Assembly: GCA_000509105.1 (NCBI GenBank)
Contig: BAIF02000023.1
Span: forward strand, 24,423-88,422
Direction: 5' to 3'
DNA length: 64,000 nucleotides
DNA from: Clostridiales bacterium VE202-21
Lineage (GTDB): Bacteria; Bacillota; Clostridia; Lachnospirales; Lachnospiraceae
Part shown: positions 26,589 through 36,170 of the stretch, piece after piece
Numbering within the stretch: the first letter of the stretch is position 1
How the letters are laid out: the number at the start of each line of letters is the position of its first letter
The notes under the pieces: model-generated
The model's database searches: none
Told to the model about the DNA's origin: nothing
What the model saw: only the letters and a program-made list of their open reading frames with translations
Program-made: the position numbers and the translations under genes

Positions 26589-28071
26589 GATTTACTTATA
26601 TAGTCTTGGTGCTTATAGGAGCGCTTCTGAAAAACAGAAAAAAGTCGATTGGAACTTATATTATGACTTGGATCTTCTGCCGACAGAGGGGCTGCGAAAA
26701 GAATTTTATGCATTTTTAACGGAACGTGGGAAAAGAATCTCCGGCAGTACCTTGGTACATGAGCGAGACTTATATATTCGATTATGTAAATTCCTAAAAG
26801 AAAGGCAACTCAAAGCTGAAAGCATTCAGACGTTGGACTTAGAAATCTGGTTAAAAAAGTTGAGGGCATGGCTTTTATCAAGGGGCGAGGCGCTAACGCA
26901 ACAGGGAATGAGCGTATATGGAAAAGAAAAGGTAGTACCATCGGAAATCCTCACCTATTTTAGAAAAATATATAGTTTTACTGTGCGCGATACTGGTGGG
27001 AATGAAACCCAAAAAGATATCTGGAATTTAGAAAAACTGGATATTTCATATAAGGCAAATCCGATTAAGAATTACAAGACAATGAATTTCAGTAAAATCT
27101 GGCAGCCAGATATAAAAGAAGAAGTGAAAAAGGCTGTTTTTCAGCATCTTCAGGAAGAAGCTGTAGCAAGCGTCTCTAAAGAACTGACTGCTGTCAGGAG
27201 ACTCTCGCAATATCTGAAAGAGAAGAGTCCGGCCATAGAGTCCTGTGCTGATATGAACCGAGAAACTCTAGAAGAATATCTTGTCTATCTAAGAACAGAA
27301 GACACCGGGATTAAAAATTTTAAAGGTGATTTGACGAGATTAAGGGCTGTTTTGGAAACCATAGGAAAAATATGTGGCTATCAGCATTTGGAATCTTTGT
27401 TTTTGAATACAGATATACCACGAATGACAAAAACAGAATTGAAATCATATTCGGATGCTGAATTGAAGCGTCTGAATGCAGCAATTGCAGGTATGGACGA
27501 GCAGATGTGCAGGGTAATGGTCATTCACCAGATGCTTGGTACCCGGATATCAGATACACTGACTCTGCAGACGGACTGTCTCTATGAGCAGGACGGACAC
27601 CCTATGATAAAAATCCGGCAGATGAAAACAAACACCTACATAAAGCCAATCAGCGCAGAGGTATCCATCCTCATACAGAAAGCCATTGATTATACGAAAC
27701 GAAAATATGGAGATACTTTTTATATATTCGTAGATGACAGTAACCCGGACCGTTCCCTACAATATAATACCATTCAAAATAGAGTCATGAGTATGATCCA
27801 AAAAGAAAAACTGCGGGATGACCGGGGAGAATTATTTGGATTCGGAACCCATATGTTCCGGCATTGCTATGGCATAAAGCTGACTGAGATGCACTTGGAT
27901 GACTGGACGATCGCCAAGCTACTGGGGCATAAAAGTGTTAAAAATGTACGATTCTACCGGAAAATGAGCCATCAGATTTTGGCAGATGAAACAAGAGAAA
28001 TCAGAGATGAAATGAGCCGGATGATACGGGCAAACCTGAAAGGTTGGGGAAAAGAATATGAGCAAATATGA
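26578..28071 (+). CDS. Tyrosine recombinase, third of the trio
   Basis: The third recombinase, 497 residues. Catalytic marks are MLGTRISDTLTL (Arg), FGTHMFRHCYGIKL (HxxR) and LLGHKSVKNVRFYRKM (GH and Tyr nucleophile). Classical Tn554 has only two such enzymes, whereas RIT elements have three; this cluster has three plus a TnpC-like gene and so combines both plans. The start overlaps the second gene and the end overlaps the fourth by 14 bases, so the four form one tightly coupled operon. All three active sites look intact, so the element may still be mobile. Confidence 0.92.
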   Translation: METKIYLYSLGAYRSASEKQKKVDWNLYYDLDLLPTEGLRKEFYAFLTERGKRISGSTLVHERDLYIRLCKFLKERQLKAESIQTLDLEIWLKKLRAWLLSRGEALTQQGMSVYGKEKVVPSEILTYFRKIYSFTVRDTGGNETQKDIWNLEKLDISYKANPIKNYKTMNFSKIWQPDIKEEVKKAVFQHLQEEAVASVSKELTAVRRLSQYLKEKSPAIESCADMNRETLEEYLVYLRTEDTGIKNFKGDLTRLRAVLETIGKICGYQHLESLFLNTDIPRMTKTELKSYSDAELKRLNAAIAGMDEQMCRVMVIHQMLGTRISDTLTLQTDCLYEQDGHPMIKIRQMKTNTYIKPISAEVSILIQKAIDYTKRKYGDTFYIFVDDSNPDRSLQYNTIQNRVMSMIQKEKLRDDRGELFGFGTHMFRHCYGIKLTEMHLDDWTIAKLLGHKSVKNVRFYRKMSHQILADETREIRDEMSRMIRANLKGWGKEYEQI

Positions 28072-28441
28072 CAAAATGATTGAATTGAACCAGAGAAACA
28101 GCACGGAAAAGATAGAGCGGGCACAGAAAGCTATTTATGAAATGATGCAGGAAGAAGAAAAGGTAACGATCCCAAAGCTGATGAAAAAGACGGGGCTATC
28201 CAGAGGCTTCTTTTATAAAAATCCTTCAGTAAGAAAAGAAGTGGACCGGGCTATAGAACAGCAGGCAGGGCTGGTGGATAAGCGTAGAAAGATTATTGAT
28301 ATGGCGATGGAGAATAGGATTGTGCTTCTGGAGCAGTCGGTAGCTAAACTGAAAAAGGAAAATGCAGATCTGAAGAAGCAGAATGAGAAATTAAAAAGTG
28401 TATTGAATAAGAGAGATTTGAATTTGCTAAAGAATCTGTAA
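28058..28441 (+). CDS. TnpC-like coiled-coil accessory protein
   Basis: A 127-residue protein, the same size as Tn554 TnpC (125). The N-terminal half holds a short helix-turn-helix-like segment (VTIPKLMKKTGLSRGFFYKN). The C-terminal half is a leucine-heptad coiled coil (VLLEQSVAKLKKENADLKKQ). It resembles the DUF6262/TnpC group that accompanies these recombinases and influences orientation and efficiency of transposition in Tn554. It overlaps the third recombinase by 14 bases and ends the operon. Confidence 0.85.
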   Translation: MSKYDKMIELNQRNSTEKIERAQKAIYEMMQEEEKVTIPKLMKKTGLSRGFFYKNPSVRKEVDRAIEQQAGLVDKRRKIIDMAMENRIVLLEQSVAKLKKENADLKKQNEKLKSVLNKRDLNLLKNL

Positions 28442-28539
28442 ATAAATGTGGAAAAAATCTTATGAGGCATTTTAATGTATGGATTTATCGTTAATAAGCT
28501 CGGTAGGAGAATTAGTTTGTAGTATGCTTTTGTAAATGG

Positions 28540-28574
28540 AAGTGATATAATAAATTAAAATACAAATATCACTT
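28540..28574 (+). promoter_or_regulatory. Inverted repeat over the promoter of the kinase-helicase operon
   Basis: AAGTGATAT (28540-28548) and ATATCACTT (28566-28574) form a perfect 9-base inverted repeat with a 17-base spacer. A consensus -10 box TATAAT (28546-28551) lies inside it, so the transcription start should fall between the arms. A repressor bound here would block the promoter; a hairpin in the 5' end of the message is the alternative. No clear -35 box was found. Confidence 0.5.
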
Positions 28575-28595
28575 TCAGGGAACAGGAGCGTTAGT

Positions 28596-31500
28596 ATGAG
28601 CACATTTCAAGATTGGGAAGTATATGATAAAATAAGTGACCGAGGAGATACAAATTCAACAGTCGAATTGTTAAAAAAGAAAGATACAGACGATTTTATA
28701 GTAAGAAAAGTGATTTATGGAATTGCACAACCTTTGTATCAGGCTATTTTTACTCGAGAAATGCGGGCGTTATATAAATTGAATAAATGTGAAAATGTTG
28801 TCAAAATATTAGGTGAAGACTATTTGGCTACAGCAAAGACAAAAGAAAGAGTTGGTGTGCTTTATTTAGAATATATAAATGGTGTTGAACTAGGGAAAGC
28901 ACCTATTGAAAATCTTACCTCAAAAGAAAAGTTTACTATTATAAAGCAATTATTGGATGCAATAGAGATATCTCATTCTAATGGTATAATTCATAGAGAT
29001 ATAAACCCCAGTAATATCATGTTTACAGAAGACAGACAAATAAAGGTAATTGATTTTGGTATATGCAAAATAGAGGATATGTTAAATTCTGCTACAGTCT
29101 ATAAGTTAGGTACAAATGCTTATTCTGCACCTGAAGTACATCTACACAGTGAAAATGCGACTGAAAAAAGTGATTTGTATTCAATTGGTTCTGTAATATA
29201 TTTTCTTTTTACTGGAAAACAACCGCCATTGGCAATACATTTTCAAGAAGTATTAAATAATGCTAAAGGTATGGACATTGCATTAAAGCCTATAGTAAAA
29301 AAGTTGGTGGCGGAAGATCCAGATGAAAGATATGAGAATATTTTTGAACTAAGGACAGCCTTTTCAAAGCTTTTTTCAAGGTTTTTAGATTTGAATAAAG
29401 TGATAGTTTTGACAGCTCCATATGAACGTATTAAAGAATTGCGAAACTATAAATTGTTACCTCAATCAGCAGATATAAAAGAGGTGTCTGAAAATTATAT
29501 GCCGGATAATTTTTTAGATTTATATGGATTTTGTAAAGAAGAGGAGGAAATAAAACAGTATATTTTTTTGGGATTTAACTATCTTGCAGAATGTGTCTTT
29601 GATGAGGAACAGGGTGTATTTGATGTTGTCAAATTTAAAAAAATAGCTCCGATTGATAGAGACAGACTAAAAAGAAAATATGCAAAAATTGAAGCTAAGG
29701 TAAAATTTGTAGACAAACGATTTGCTCATAGAGAAGATAAAAACAATAGTATTGAAATAAAAAATATTATTATAGATTATTACGAGGAGTATGTATCAAA
29801 TAATAATGTAGATTACGAATATAAAAGCAAATATGGTGTTTGGAGAGATTTGCTTGAATTAGTTAAAGAGGACATTGAAAAAAATGTTATAAGATTGCCA
29901 TATGACTCTTTTGAAATGAAAGAAGATCTTCTGAGATTTCGTCTGAAAAAAGGTACTTTTTTGGATGAAGAACGTTTGAATAAGGAACAGGTTTTTGTTT
30001 ATGAAAAGAAAAGGGGAAAGAAAAAAAATAAAATTGTACCAGTAACAGTTGGTTCTTATGAAAACGATATATATGAAAAAGGACATGTGATTCTGGAAAT
30101 AAGGAAACAAGGAGCTAATATAGGGTTACCAGCGAGTGGTTCTATCTGTTTGGATTATAGAAAAGACAAAATTAATGTCGATAGACAATTAGATGCTTTA
30201 AACACTTTAGAGAAAGAGGACTATCAGTGTTCTTTTAGTTTGAAAAGAATTATATCGGGTGTTGAAACTCCATCAGTTAGTGTGATTTCCAAAACGCTTC
30301 ATATGATTAATGAAGAACTAGATTTACCACAAAGAACGGCTATAAAAAAAGCATTATCAGCTGATTCAATTGCGATAATTCAAGGACCTCCTGGAACAGG
30401 TAAGACAAATGTAATTATCGAAATTATTTTGCAGATATTAAAAGATAATAAAAGGAATCCAGACATAGAGCCCAAAAAGATACTGTTGGTATCACAATCG
30501 CACCCAGCTGTTGATAAAATGTTAGAGGATTTAATTAGAGAAAGCGATGAAAGACCTGATTTGTTACGCATTGGAAGAGATGAAAAACTAAATGAAGAAA
30601 TAAGAGAAGAATATTCTATCAATGACGTAAAAGAACACTGGTATCAGGGTGTAAGGGGGAAGTGTGAGGATTATGCAAAAAAAGCACTTGACGAAATAGG
30701 AATTCAAATGGAAGAGTTTAATGATTATTTTCTTAAATTAGAGGATTCAAAAGTTGAGAATGTAATTCTTGACGAGGAAGATAAATTATGTATTGACGCT
30801 TTTAAGAAAAAAACTAAAGGGGTTAAATCAGAGCGAATAAGAAAAATATTAGAAATACAGAGAGAGTGGACAGATCAGCTCAAACAGTGTGACGAGGTGG
30901 AACTTTATATTATTAAAAGTACAGTTATTATTGCAGGTACATGTACGGGATTTGTTTCTAATCGAATAATTAGAGATGTAGAATTTGACTATGTTATAGT
31001 AGACGAAGCAGCGAAAGCTACCTTCCCGGAGTTAGCAGTTTCACTAAATAAAGCTCATAAAATTATATTAGTTGGAGATCACCAACAATTACCGCCAGTT
31101 TTAGATACAGAATTAATCAAAAATAATAGAGACAAAGTAGATGCAGAAATTTTGGCACAGGGAATTTTTGAAAAGATGTATAATATGTTTCCAGAAGAGA
31201 ACAAACATCGTCTTACTATACAATATAGAATGCATCCTACGATTGGAACTTTAATTAGCCATGTGTTTTATAAGGACGAAATTCAAAATGGTGTTGAAGC
31301 AAATGATAGAGAGTTGCACATAGAGGGATATAATGATATTGCAATTGAATGGATTGATACATCAAGACATCCGGCGAAAGAACGTTATGAAAAGGAATTT
31401 GATAATGGTGGAAAAAAATCATATCAGAATTACCTAGAAAGAAATATTATCGAGAAAAAGCTGTTGGAATTAGATTCTAAACTTAATAAAAAGACTAAAA

Positions 31501-31847
31501 TTGCCGTGATTACAGGTTATAGTCCACAGAAGTATATTTTGCAAACGATGGTAAAACAACATTTTTTCCAACACCTTGAAATTGATGTAGATACGGTCGA
31601 TGCATTCCAGGGGAGCCAGAAGGATATTATAATTTATTCTACGGTTAGAAGTAGCGCCAATCCCTATGGGATAGGCTTTTTGAAATCCGAAGCTAGAATA
31701 AATGTTGCTTTCTCAAGAGCAAGGTGTTTGCTTATTATAGTTGGAGATATGGAATTTTTAGATAATTACAAAATCCGCGGAAATATGTTTCCAGAAATCA
31801 TTAAATACATAACAGAATCAGAAGGGTGTAGAATTTTTGAACACTAG
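28596..31847 (+). CDS. Ser/Thr protein kinase fused to SF1 (COG1112-type) helicase, candidate defence protein
   Basis: A 1083-residue fusion. Residues 1-270 form a eukaryotic-like protein kinase: Lys in DFIVRKVI, HRD at 133-135 (HRDINPSN), DFG at 153-155, and APE in NAYSAPEV. Residues 590-1070 form an SF1 helicase of the AAA_11/AAA_12 (Upf1-like) type: Walker A GPPGTGKT at 597-604, DEAA at 803-806, GDHQQLPP, QYRMHP, VDAFQGSQKD, and NVAFSRARC. All kinase and helicase signature residues look intact. As I recall it, this layout is that of MkoA in type I Mokosh anti-phage systems, with a kinase and a COG1112 helicase in one chain. AGGAG precedes the ATG. The gene is very AT-rich compared with flanking DNA. 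A defence role is inferred. Confidence 0.85.
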   Translation: MSTFQDWEVYDKISDRGDTNSTVELLKKKDTDDFIVRKVIYGIAQPLYQAIFTREMRALYKLNKCENVVKILGEDYLATAKTKERVGVLYLEYINGVELGKAPIENLTSKEKFTIIKQLLDAIEISHSNGIIHRDINPSNIMFTEDRQIKVIDFGICKIEDMLNSATVYKLGTNAYSAPEVHLHSENATEKSDLYSIGSVIYFLFTGKQPPLAIHFQEVLNNAKGMDIALKPIVKKLVAEDPDERYENIFELRTAFSKLFSRFLDLNKVIVLTAPYERIKELRNYKLLPQSADIKEVSENYMPDNFLDLYGFCKEEEEIKQYIFLGFNYLAECVFDEEQGVFDVVKFKKIAPIDRDRLKRKYAKIEAKVKFVDKRFAHREDKNNSIEIKNIIIDYYEEYVSNNNVDYEYKSKYGVWRDLLELVKEDIEKNVIRLPYDSFEMKEDLLRFRLKKGTFLDEERLNKEQVFVYEKKRGKKKNKIVPVTVGSYENDIYEKGHVILEIRKQGANIGLPASGSICLDYRKDKINVDRQLDALNTLEKEDYQCSFSLKRIISGVETPSVSVISKTLHMINEELDLPQRTAIKKALSADSIAIIQGPPGTGKTNVIIEIILQILKDNKRNPDIEPKKILLVSQSHPAVDKMLEDLIRESDERPDLLRIGRDEKLNEEIREEYSINDVKEHWYQGVRGKCEDYAKKALDEIGIQMEEFNDYFLKLEDSKVENVILDEEDKLCIDAFKKKTKGVKSERIRKILEIQREWTDQLKQCDEVELYIIKSTVIIAGTCTGFVSNRIIRDVEFDYVIVDEAAKATFPELAVSLNKAHKIILVGDHQQLPPVLDTELIKNNRDKVDAEILAQGIFEKMYNMFPEENKHRLTIQYRMHPTIGTLISHVFYKDEIQNGVEANDRELHIEGYNDIAIEWIDTSRHPAKERYEKEFDNGGKKSYQNYLERNIIEKKLLELDSKLNKKTKIAVITGYSPQKYILQTMVKQHFFQHLEIDVDTVDAFQGSQKDIIIYSTVRSSANPYGIGFLKSEARINVAFSRARCLLIIVGDMEFLDNYKIRGNMFPEIIKYITESEGCRIFEH

Positions 31848-31857
31848 GAGAGGGACA

Positions 31858-33303
31858 ATGAGACAATTGGTAGAAGCTATAGCGAGAAAGATTCCTCGTG
31901 AATTGAAAAATTATCATTTGATAAAGAGACAAGATATTTATATTCCTTATTGTGAAATAGGAATTACATGTTTGACAAAAGAAGTGACGGAAATTAATCT
32001 GTTTTTTGAAACAATTTTGAAATTAGTTAATATTGGTATAAGTGATGTATATGAAATAGCAAAAATAATGGGTGTTGATTTTAAACTTTTAAAAGAAACG
32101 ATTGTGGATATGATTGAACAGCATTACATGGTTACTACTGAAAATAAATTGCTAATAACGCCTAAAGGAAATAAAGCAATGCTAAATCGGGAACAGGTTA
32201 CAATACGTAAAAAAAATATTAACCAAGTTGCGGTAAATATGATAACAGAGCAGATTGAAGTGACTGAAAAAACCATGTCCGGTAATATTCCTAAAAACAG
32301 TATTTGTCTTAGTGAAGAGCTGATAATAACTAAAGATTTTTTAGAAAGTCATTATGCAAATATAAATGATATTTATCAGAAGAATCAAATTGAATTCAAT
32401 GTTTTTAATACAAGATATTTACAAAGAGAATTATATAAAATACTAGAAATTGCTTATGACAGGTTGTATTATGTAAAAGAAGAGCTCTTGATATATAAAA
32501 ATGATGATTCTGCTGATTATGAATTTTTAATAAGTGGAGATATTGGTGAACAATATTTAGATTGTTTTTATCACCAAGTTAGAGATGTCGTATTTTCTGG
32601 TATGGAAAATTTATTTGAACGAGATTGGAAATTCGCACAGAAGCACTATGATGTAGGAATTGTAAGTTCAGAAGAAAAAAAACATAAAAACCAGTTGCTC
32701 AAGGATCTGTATGGAAGTGAAAAAGTTTCTGAGGAACTTTTTTGTGAATTCATTCAAACAAGGGAATTACTAGATGATTCTGAGATAGATATGCTATTTT
32801 CATATTACACGGAAGTAGACTTTGAAGGTATTCTTATTTCATGTGAAAGAGTTAGGAAATTGTTAAAGCCGAATATCATTACGTCAATTAATCAAATGCA
32901 AAATAAAAAAATCTGGTTATTGTATAATGGAGAAGAATATGATGTACAAAATTTTTTAGAAAGAAATTTTAGTGAACTAAAGAAGAAAAAAGTAATAAGT
33001 ACTTTGGAACGGTTTAATTCAGAAAATCAATATATATGCTTTTATCCCAATATTTTGATAGAGTTTGTGGAACGAACGGAAGAAATATTTGGTCGTCCAC
33101 TCACAGTGTTAGAGGGGCGTATAGAATTTAATTCTGATATTGTAAAAGAAAAGATGCAAAAAATAATTCAACAAAATAATATATCATTTCAGTTACCAAA
33201 ATATAAAAAAGCAGAAAAGACTGAAGTTGGGAAAAATAGTCAACCAAATAGAAGTAATACAAAGCCGATACATAAGCATAAATTTAAAAAGATGAACAAA
33301 TAA
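31858..33303 (+). CDS. Unrecognised partner of the kinase-helicase, possible effector
   Basis: This 481-residue protein is not recognised. I start at the ATG at 31858 behind AGGAGAGGGAC; the frame is open from 31837. It begins 10 bases after the kinase-helicase stop, so the two are co-transcribed. Residues about 60-115 look like a winged helix (VYEIAKIMGVDFKLLKETI, then a beta-hairpin-like KLLITPKG). The middle is mostly helical, and the C-terminus is a basic, low-complexity tail (KPIHKHKFKKMNK). In type I Mokosh the partner is a phospholipase-D-family nuclease, but no HxK-x4-D motif is present here, so this is either a degenerate nuclease or a different effector. It is AT-rich like its neighbour. 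Confidence 0.7.
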   Translation: MRQLVEAIARKIPRELKNYHLIKRQDIYIPYCEIGITCLTKEVTEINLFFETILKLVNIGISDVYEIAKIMGVDFKLLKETIVDMIEQHYMVTTENKLLITPKGNKAMLNREQVTIRKKNINQVAVNMITEQIEVTEKTMSGNIPKNSICLSEELIITKDFLESHYANINDIYQKNQIEFNVFNTRYLQRELYKILEIAYDRLYYVKEELLIYKNDDSADYEFLISGDIGEQYLDCFYHQVRDVVFSGMENLFERDWKFAQKHYDVGIVSSEEKKHKNQLLKDLYGSEKVSEELFCEFIQTRELLDDSEIDMLFSYYTEVDFEGILISCERVRKLLKPNIITSINQMQNKKIWLLYNGEEYDVQNFLERNFSELKKKKVISTLERFNSENQYICFYPNILIEFVERTEEIFGRPLTVLEGRIEFNSDIVKEKMQKIIQQNNISFQLPKYKKAEKTEVGKNSQPNRSNTKPIHKHKFKKMNK

Positions 33304-33307
33304 AGTG

Positions 33308-33341
33308 GGAAGGCAAGAGGTTAATTAATTTCTTGTCTTCC
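33308..33341 (+). terminator. Terminator-like hairpin after the kinase-helicase operon
   Basis: GGAAGGCAAGA (33308-33318) pairs with TCTTGTCTTCC (33331-33341), an 11-bp stem with one G-U and a 12-base AT loop. No T-run follows, so termination may be weak. It lies 100 bases inside the proposed right edge of the island. The rest of 33342-33440 shows no gene. Confidence 0.6.
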
Positions 33342-33440
33342 TATTAATTTGGTTCTGATAAAAATGACACAATAAACAGGTGTGTATCTGGTTAAAGCTA
33401 GTATTTTCAAGGCATTACAGGATGGGGGTCCAGTTTACAG

Positions 33441-33625
33441 ATGAACCCACCGGGAATCTGGATTCCAAAACCAGTCAGGATGTGCTGGGGCTGATTAAAA
33501 TGACGAGCAGACAGTTCCACCAGACAGTTGTCATGATCACTCACAATGAGGAGATTGCACAGCTTGCCGACAGAACCATCCGCATCGAAGACGGAAAGAT
33601 CAGGGAAAGCAGGTGGAATGCATGA
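33441..33625 (+). pseudogene. 3' fragment of an ABC transporter ATPase (MacB/LolD-type)
   Basis: Only the last 60 or so residues of an ABC ATPase remain: DEPTGNLDSKTS (Walker B and D-loop) and VVMITHNEEIAQLADRTIRI (H-loop). The Walker A and signature motifs are missing, and family similarity starts abruptly at about 33441-33446. The open frame from 33380 is therefore an accident of the junction. The missing 5' part is not found at the left side of the island, so insertion was accompanied by deletion or rearrangement. The stop overlaps the permease start (ATGA), as in intact MacB-like operons. The fragment cannot bind ATP. Confidence 0.85.
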
Positions 33626-36112
33626 GCCGGAAGTCATCAGGGAAAATTGCTGTAAATAATAATGGCAGAACGGTAAGAAGTCTGGCTGCCAGCAGCATAA
33701 AAAGTAGCAAAATGCGTAACTTTTTTATTGTAGTTACGATCATCCTTTCCGTCAGCCTGCTCATGGTCATGGCCTTGTTTTACGCGGGTATGGACACGGA
33801 AAGGGCGCGCCAGGTTGAAAAAATGCAGCATGTTATTTATTACAAGCTGGACAGACAGCAGCTGGAGGAACTTTCACAAGATAAACGGACAGAGTACGTT
33901 CTGGGGATGAAAAGCGGCCAGGGCATGGAAGTGGACGGCAAAATGATCCAGCCCGTGGCATATGATAGTGAACCGCTGAAGGCAGACGGGGTTGAGATTG
34001 ATACAGTGACTCCGGTCAAAGGAAAAGAGCCGTTAGAGATAAACGAAGTGATGCTGTCAGATGTACACTGCAAGGCACTGGGGCTTCAGGGGGAACCGGG
34101 CGAAAAGGTGTCCTTTACCTTCTTAGACGGAACAACCGAAGAATTCGTTCTGTCCGGAATCTTCCATTTGGATAGTCCGCCAAAAATATATAGTCTCATC
34201 CTTTCCCAGAAATATGCGGAACAGGGATCACAGCTGAAAGATGTGGCATACGACGGTATCGTGCGCATTCATGATGCAAGAGAAATGAAGCAGCAAAAAT
34301 TTTTAGATACCATACGCACCATGGCGTCAGATTATGGTATTGCGAGAAAAAATGTCAATGAAAATAATTTCTACCTGGATACCTTATCCGGCGGCGACCG
34401 GCAAGCCCAGCAGAATATGTTGATAATCGGCGTAGCCATTGGGATCCTGTTTGTCAGCGTATTGGTAATCTACAGCGTATTTTATCTCTCAGTGGTAGGC
34501 CGCATCCGGCAGTTCGGACAGCTTAGAACCATTGGAATGACAAAGCGCCAGATCCGCAGAATGGTCCGCACCGAGGGGCTGATACTATGTGGAATCGGTA
34601 TCCCCGTAGGACTTGTGATTGGAGGCGTAATCAGTTACCTCCTGAAACCGGGAGGATGGAGCTGGAGGAACACACTGCTGGTCGGGGCAGCCGTCATTGT
34701 GGCTGACATCATAACGGTGCTTCTGTCTATCCGCAAACCGGCGTTCATTGCCTCCTCGATCGCGCCTGTGGAAGCAAGTAAATTTTCCGGTGTTGAGACG
34801 GAAAAACCGAAAAAAGGCAAAAAGAATCGGCATGCGGAGGGAAGACGTCAGGATGGCGCGCACAGCGACAGAAGTAAAAAAATGTACCGGAATCTTACGC
34901 CTATGAATCTGGCCTCCATGAACCGCACGAGAAACAAGAAAAAAACAGCTATGACAATGGCATCACTCGGAATCGGCGGCGTTTTGTTTATGCTGGCAGC
35001 GTGCTTCATTACATGTACCAGCCTGGAAGGGTATGCCAGCCAGGGCCCGTACCGTTTGGGGGAATTTGTCATTGATCTTTCCTACAATGTATCGGAAACA
35101 GCAGAACACGGACAGACATCCATTCAGGAGAATAATCCGATAAATGAGGAGCTGATCAGGCAGCTTGAGTCTATTGATGGGGTGGAAAAGGTTCAGACAT
35201 TCCAGGAATTACACACGCGCTGGGAATCCCATGATGAAATGGACGAGGAGAGTATGGTATCCTTTGCTGAAAATGAGGTGGAAAAACTGAAAACCATGCT
35301 GGAAGAAGGCGATATTAACTATGACAGCATGGTACAGGAAGATCAGCTGCTTGTACAGTATAATGATTCTAATAAAGAAATTTTTGGCTGGAAGTATGAA
35401 GTTGGTGACAAGGTAAAACTGTCCTGGTATGACGGCGCAAATGAGTTAGAAAAAGAATTTACAGTCGCAGGAATCCTGGATACGGATGACTATATAAAGT
35501 ACAGTAATAATTATGGGAACTTTATCCTGCCGGAGGAGACATTAAACCAGATGGCAAACGGCCTGAATCTTAACAGTGAGATCGTTGTGAAGGTTGACCG
35601 TGAAAAAGAAGCCCAGATTGAAAAACAGCTGAATGCGGTAATGGATGAAAATCCGATGCTGACAATGGGTACGCTCAGAGAAATGCTGGAAGAGAGTGAA
35701 AAATCCTTTAGTATCCTGTTTTCGGTCATGCTGGGGTTAAGTCTTTTCATTGTGGCATTCAGCATCCTGAATATGATTAACACATTAATTACTAATATTC
35801 TTACGAGAAAACATGAATTTGCGATGATGCAGTCCGTTGGAATGACGACAAAACAACTGTCCCGTATGATACAGATGGAAGCTGATGCTGACGGCCGGAA
35901 ACCTGGTCATCACTCTGGTCTTTGGAACGGCGGCAGGGTATGGTATGGTTAAGATATTTGAATACTTTGGGATCGACTATATGAGCTTCCGGTTTCCGGG
36001 ATGGCTGTTCCTGGGGTATGCAGTGTTTACGGCAATTATTCCTATGATTGTCTCCGCGGTTATGATTCGAGGGTTTCAGAAGGAAGCACTGGTGGATCGG
36101 CTGAGGGAGTAG
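33622..36112 (+). pseudogene. FtsX/MacB-like ABC transporter permease, frameshifted
   Basis: A large efflux-type permease of the FtsX family with an N-terminal helix (FFIVVTIILSVSLLMVMAL), a periplasmic-type domain, a membrane block (VLVIYSVFYLSVVGRI, REQ-like RTIGMTKRQ), a second copy of this unit and a final membrane pair. Frame 1 ends at 35952 with an unrelated tail, while frame 2 from about 35882 continues the family sequence (LMLTAGNLVITLVFG) to 36112. An indel near 35880 (EG expected where GAAGCT is read) explains the break. With the adjacent ATPase fragment, the whole transporter is non-functional. Such bacteriocin- or antibiotic-export operons normally sit beside a two-component system, which is absent here. 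Confidence 0.88.
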
Positions 36113-36170
36113 GGTCGTACGCATTGAATAGGCAGGTCGGAATTAAGGCTGCGCCTATGTAGATCAGTAA

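Larger units (their letters stand above)
20302..33443 (+). mobile_element. Tn554/RIT-like integrated island carrying a candidate defence operon
   Basis: The island holds a sigma-like HTH gene, a structured non-coding stretch, a DinG-type helicase, three overlapping tyrosine recombinase genes, a TnpC-like coiled-coil gene, a kinase-helicase gene and its partner. The recombinase trio plus small protein follows the Tn554 TnpA-TnpB-TnpC and RIT (recombinase-in-trio) plans. The right edge is placed where homology to an ABC ATPase begins abruptly inside the gene (near 33443). The left edge is uncertain: it could be just after the 20301 terminator, or near 23535-23703 if the HTH and helicase genes are older residents. 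No terminal inverted repeat or target duplication was found, as expected of Tn554-type elements. Cargo is visibly more AT-rich than its surroundings. Confidence 0.65.

Noticed and set aside
31858..33303. Calling the partner MkoB outright
   Set aside because: No HxK-x4-D phospholipase-D motif can be found; the few His-Lys clusters do not have the required spacing.
33380..33440. Treating the 81-codon frame as a complete small ABC protein
   Set aside because: The first 20 codons do not resemble the family, and the Walker A and signature regions are missing. It is a junction artefact ahead of a gene fragment.
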